Shown here piece after piece: positions 6,734-8,230 of a stretch of 8,230 nucleotides of DNA (the stretch's first letter is position 1; every line of letters starts with the position of its first letter). The position numbers and the translations under genes are program-made. The notes beneath the pieces were generated by a model. It searched no databases. It was not told the origin of the DNA and saw only the letters and a list, made by a program, of their open reading frames with translations. The stretch spans positions 1 to 8,230 of the forward strand of contig SLKB01000266.1 of NCBI GenBank assembly GCA_007134805.1, read 5' to 3'. This DNA comes from Paracoccaceae bacterium. Lineage in GTDB: Bacteria > Pseudomonadota > Alphaproteobacteria > Rhodobacterales > Rhodobacteraceae.

Positions 6734-7180
6734 ATGGGACTCATGGCCGACTTCGCAATTGCGGTGGGCGCCCTTCTCGCAGCTGCCTACTGCCTCTTGT
6801 TGTCACGCAGGCTACGTGCGCTGACGCGGCTTGACGGGGATGTCGGCAAGGCGATTGCGATCCTTTCGACGCAGGTCGATGCCCTGTCCAAGGCGTTGAA
6901 AGCTGCTGAAAGTTCAAGTGGCAAGGCGGAATCGGCGCTTCAGGCGCAGGTTCAACGGGCTGAATCCGCAGCCCGTCGCCTTGAGTTGCTTATGGCAGCG
7001 GGACAGGGCAACTTGCCGGTCCCGCCCGCAGCAGTCTCGGCGGTTGCGCCGCGCGATCTTGCCGACGACGCTGCACCTGACGGGGATTTCGCACCCTTCG
7101 GGCGCGCTGGCACCCAGTTGAATGCCGAAACCCGCAAGCGGGTCGTCCGCCAGCGTGACTTGGCAGGGAGCGCGCGATGA
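6734..7180 (+). CDS. Small membrane-anchored coiled-coil protein of the stator operon, function unknown
   Basis: I do not recognise a named function. The 148-residue product has one N-terminal membrane segment (about 6-23) followed at once by SRRLRALTRL, whose positive charges predict a cytoplasmic body. A helical, probably coiled-coil region comes next (about 35-90), then an Ala/Pro-rich linker and a basic C-terminus (KRVVRQRD). A strong GAGGAG site, overlapping the fliL stop, lies 6 bases before the ATG; an in-frame ATG at 6743 is a weaker alternative. The gene ends in an ATGA overlap with the motE-like gene. Position between fliL and motE points to a role at the stator or in its assembly. 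From memory, similar small proteins occur in alphaproteobacterial flagellar clusters, possibly the DUF6468 family; that family name is unverified. Confidence 0.8.
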   Translation: MGLMADFAIAVGALLAAAYCLLLSRRLRALTRLDGDVGKAIAILSTQVDALSKALKAAESSSGKAESALQAQVQRAESAARRLELLMAAGQGNLPVPPAAVSAVAPRDLADDAAPDGDFAPFGRAGTQLNAETRKRVVRQRDLAGSAR

Positions 7181-7752
7181 CGACCCGCTCTGCCCGCCCA
7201 CGCGCAGCAGCTCCTGTCCTCGTTCTGCTGGCCGCGATTTTCTTCACGGCGGGGATATCGCGTCTGGGTCTGGGTGTGGCAGAAGTCATCGCTGCCGAGC
7301 CCGGGACCAATGAGCCCGTGGTCGCAGTCACGGACCCAGCACCCGAGGATCCCACCGATCTGTTCCTTGCGTTGCGCGCCCGCGAGGCGCAGCTTGTTGA
7401 GGCCGAGCAGGCGCTGGTCGAGCGACAGAAGTTGCTTCAGGAGGCAGAGCGCGACCTGAAGCGTCAGATGGATGCCCTTGATCAGGCAGAGCAGCGCCTG
7501 GCGGCGACCCTGACGATGACCGAAAGCGCTGCGGAGAATGATCTGACCTTGCTCACAAACATGTTTGAAAACATGAAGCCAGTTCAGGCCGCACAATTGT
7601 TCTCGGAGATGGATACCGAATTTGCGGCGGGCTTCATGGCGCGGATGCGCCCTGATTTCGCGGGCGAAGTGATGGCCAATCTAAAACCCATGCAAGCCTA
7701 TGCGATCAGCGCCGTGCTTGCAGGTCGGCACGCAAGAACACCCAGGAACTGA
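7177..7752 (+). CDS. motE: MotE-like flagellar motor protein
   Basis: MotE was described in Sinorhizobium as a periplasmic protein needed for the folding and stability of the motor protein MotC. This 191-residue protein has an N-terminal membrane segment or uncleaved signal (about 13-33), an acidic/proline linker, and a heptad-rich coiled coil (about 64-112) dense in Gln, Glu and Leu. The C-terminal domain resembles the MgtE intracellular N domain (about 122-184). It holds the paired repeats MKPVQAAQLFSEMD, FMARMRPDFAGEVMANLKP and AYAISAVLAGR, which mark the MotE family. An AGGGAG site lies 6 bases before the ATG, and the start overlaps the preceding gene by 4 bases. It lies directly upstream of motA. 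FliG-like and MgtE proteins share this helical fold, but length and context favour MotE. Whether a MotC partner exists is unknown. Confidence 0.82.
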   Translation: MTTRSARPRAAAPVLVLLAAIFFTAGISRLGLGVAEVIAAEPGTNEPVVAVTDPAPEDPTDLFLALRAREAQLVEAEQALVERQKLLQEAERDLKRQMDALDQAEQRLAATLTMTESAAENDLTLLTNMFENMKPVQAAQLFSEMDTEFAAGFMARMRPDFAGEVMANLKPMQAYAISAVLAGRHARTPRN

Positions 7753-7853
7753 ATTTTCAGACTTCAGGAAGCCTTTCTTAAGCTCTCGCTGGGAAACTGA
7801 GGCCGAAGCTGGCTGCATTGCGGCTCCCGCAAACGAACGCATTGGGAATAGTC
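7753..7853 (+). other. motE-motA intergenic segment
   Basis: This 101-bp gap is the only sizeable break inside the stator operon. It holds a perfect 6-bp hairpin near its end and no T-tract, so no intrinsic terminator is visible. I see no convincing promoter or CtrA box in it; a TTAA at 7778-7781 has no partner half-site at the right distance. Confidence 0.5.
7818..7832 (+). repeat. 6-bp inverted repeat in the motA leader
   Basis: TTGCGG-CTC-CCGCAA is a perfect 6-bp stem with a 3-base loop ending 21 bases before the motA ATG. It is not followed by a T-run, so it is not a typical terminator. GCATTG also occurs twice, at 7815-7820 and 7839-7844, the second copy running into the motA ribosome binding site. 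A role in mRNA processing or in translation of motA is possible but unproven. Confidence 0.35.
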
Positions 7854-8230
7854 ATGATTGCAATTGTTGGAATTCTGATCGTTCTGATCATGGTTTTCGG
7901 GGGCTATCTCGGGTCCGGCGGGACGATGGGTATTATTCTCAAGGCCTTGCCGTTCGAGATGGTCATGATCGGCGGCGCTGCGACCGGGGCATTCATCCTC
8001 GGGAATGACAAGGGGACGATCAAGGCGACCGGCCGCGATATCGCCCAGATCTTCAAGGGGCCGAAATGGAGCCCAGAAGATTACAGGGATCTTCTGTGCC
8101 TTCTTTTCGAATTGATCTGGCTGGGGCGGCAGAATTCTGTTGCGCTGGAAGAGCATATCGAGGCGCCCGAGGCATCGGCCATCTTCTCGCGCTATCCGAA
8201 AATACAGTCGGATCATGAGGTTGTCGAACT
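7854..8230 (+). CDS. motA: Flagellar motor stator protein MotA, 5' part, cut by window end
   Basis: MotA forms, with MotB, the proton channel that drives flagellar rotation by pushing on FliG. The first 125 codons are present and open to the window end. The product starts MIAIVGILIVLIMVFGGYLG, the first membrane segment. Next come FEMVMIGGAATGAFILGND (about 35-53, second membrane segment) and the start of the cytoplasmic loop with EDYRDLLCLLFELI (about 75-88). LEEHIEAPEASAIFSRYP (about 98-115) corresponds to the conserved EEHIE-x-PE-x-S-x-IF region of alphaproteobacterial MotA. The torque-generating charged residues and the last two membrane segments lie beyond the window. The ATG at 7854 is preceded by a modest GGGA (7844-7847) 6 bases away; a TTG at 7842 is an unlikely alternative. 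It is the fourth gene of the stator operon. Confidence 0.93.
   Translation, partial: MIAIVGILIVLIMVFGGYLGSGGTMGIILKALPFEMVMIGGAATGAFILGNDKGTIKATGRDIAQIFKGPKWSPEDYRDLLCLLFELIWLGRQNSVALEEHIEAPEASAIFSRYPKIQSDHEVVE

Noticed and set aside
7778..7781. TTAA upstream of motA as a second CtrA box
   Set aside because: No TTAA-like partner occurs seven bases to either side.
7760..7785. CTTC-AG-GAAG followed by a pyrimidine run after motE as a terminator
   Set aside because: The stem is only 4 bp with a 2-base loop and the tail is not a true T-run; motA is expected to be co-transcribed.
7700..8008. A 102-codon plus-strand frame overlapping the end of motE and the start of motA
   Set aside because: It overlaps two recognised genes in another frame and has no family features.
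1..8230. tRNA/rRNA genes, CRISPR arrays, insertion sequences, prophage or defence genes
   Set aside because: Reading both strands gave no cloverleaf, regular repeat-spacer pattern, transposase or phage-like protein; coding sequence fills nearly all of the window.

Overview
The window is GC-rich, tightly packed bacterial DNA holding the edge of a flagellar gene cluster next to two DNA-maintenance genes. It most likely comes from an alphaproteobacterium of the Rhodobacterales (roseobacter/Rhodobacter group). The reasons are a MutL with an intact endonuclease motif (lineages without MutH), a MotE-type stator chaperone, a MotA of the alphaproteobacterial type, and a CtrA-like box in the flagellar promoter region. 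The order assignment is inference from protein character; no database search was possible.

Layout. (1) Bases 40-2918, plus strand: mutL and rmuC, joined by an ATGA stop/start overlap, with a candidate promoter that would make the mutL mRNA leaderless. (2) Bases 2925-6117, minus strand: fliF, fliH-like, fliN and fliP, transcribed in that order with overlapping or nearly touching ends, so almost certainly one operon. It runs tail-to-tail into rmuC with only 6 bp between the stop codons. (3) Bases 6118-6237: a 120-bp divergent control region with a CtrA-like box (TTAA-N7-TTAG), two small overlapping dyads and the ribosome binding sites of both outward genes. (4) Bases 6238-8230, plus strand: fliL, a small membrane/coiled-coil protein, a motE-like gene and the 5' part of motA, which is cut by the window end.

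How the genes work together. FliF builds the MS-ring, FliN belongs to the C-ring switch, FliP to the export gate and FliH to the export ATPase apparatus. The divergent operon supplies the stator side: MotA (proton channel), MotE (periplasmic chaperone-like partner) and FliL (stator-associated membrane protein). One control region therefore sits between rotor/export genes and stator genes. FliG and FliI are not encoded here and must lie elsewhere if the flagellum works.

No RNA genes, insertion sequences, CRISPR arrays or phage genes were seen. The least understood gene is the 148-residue protein at 6734-7180. I found no clearly new multi-gene system; the points worth a second look are listed as findings.
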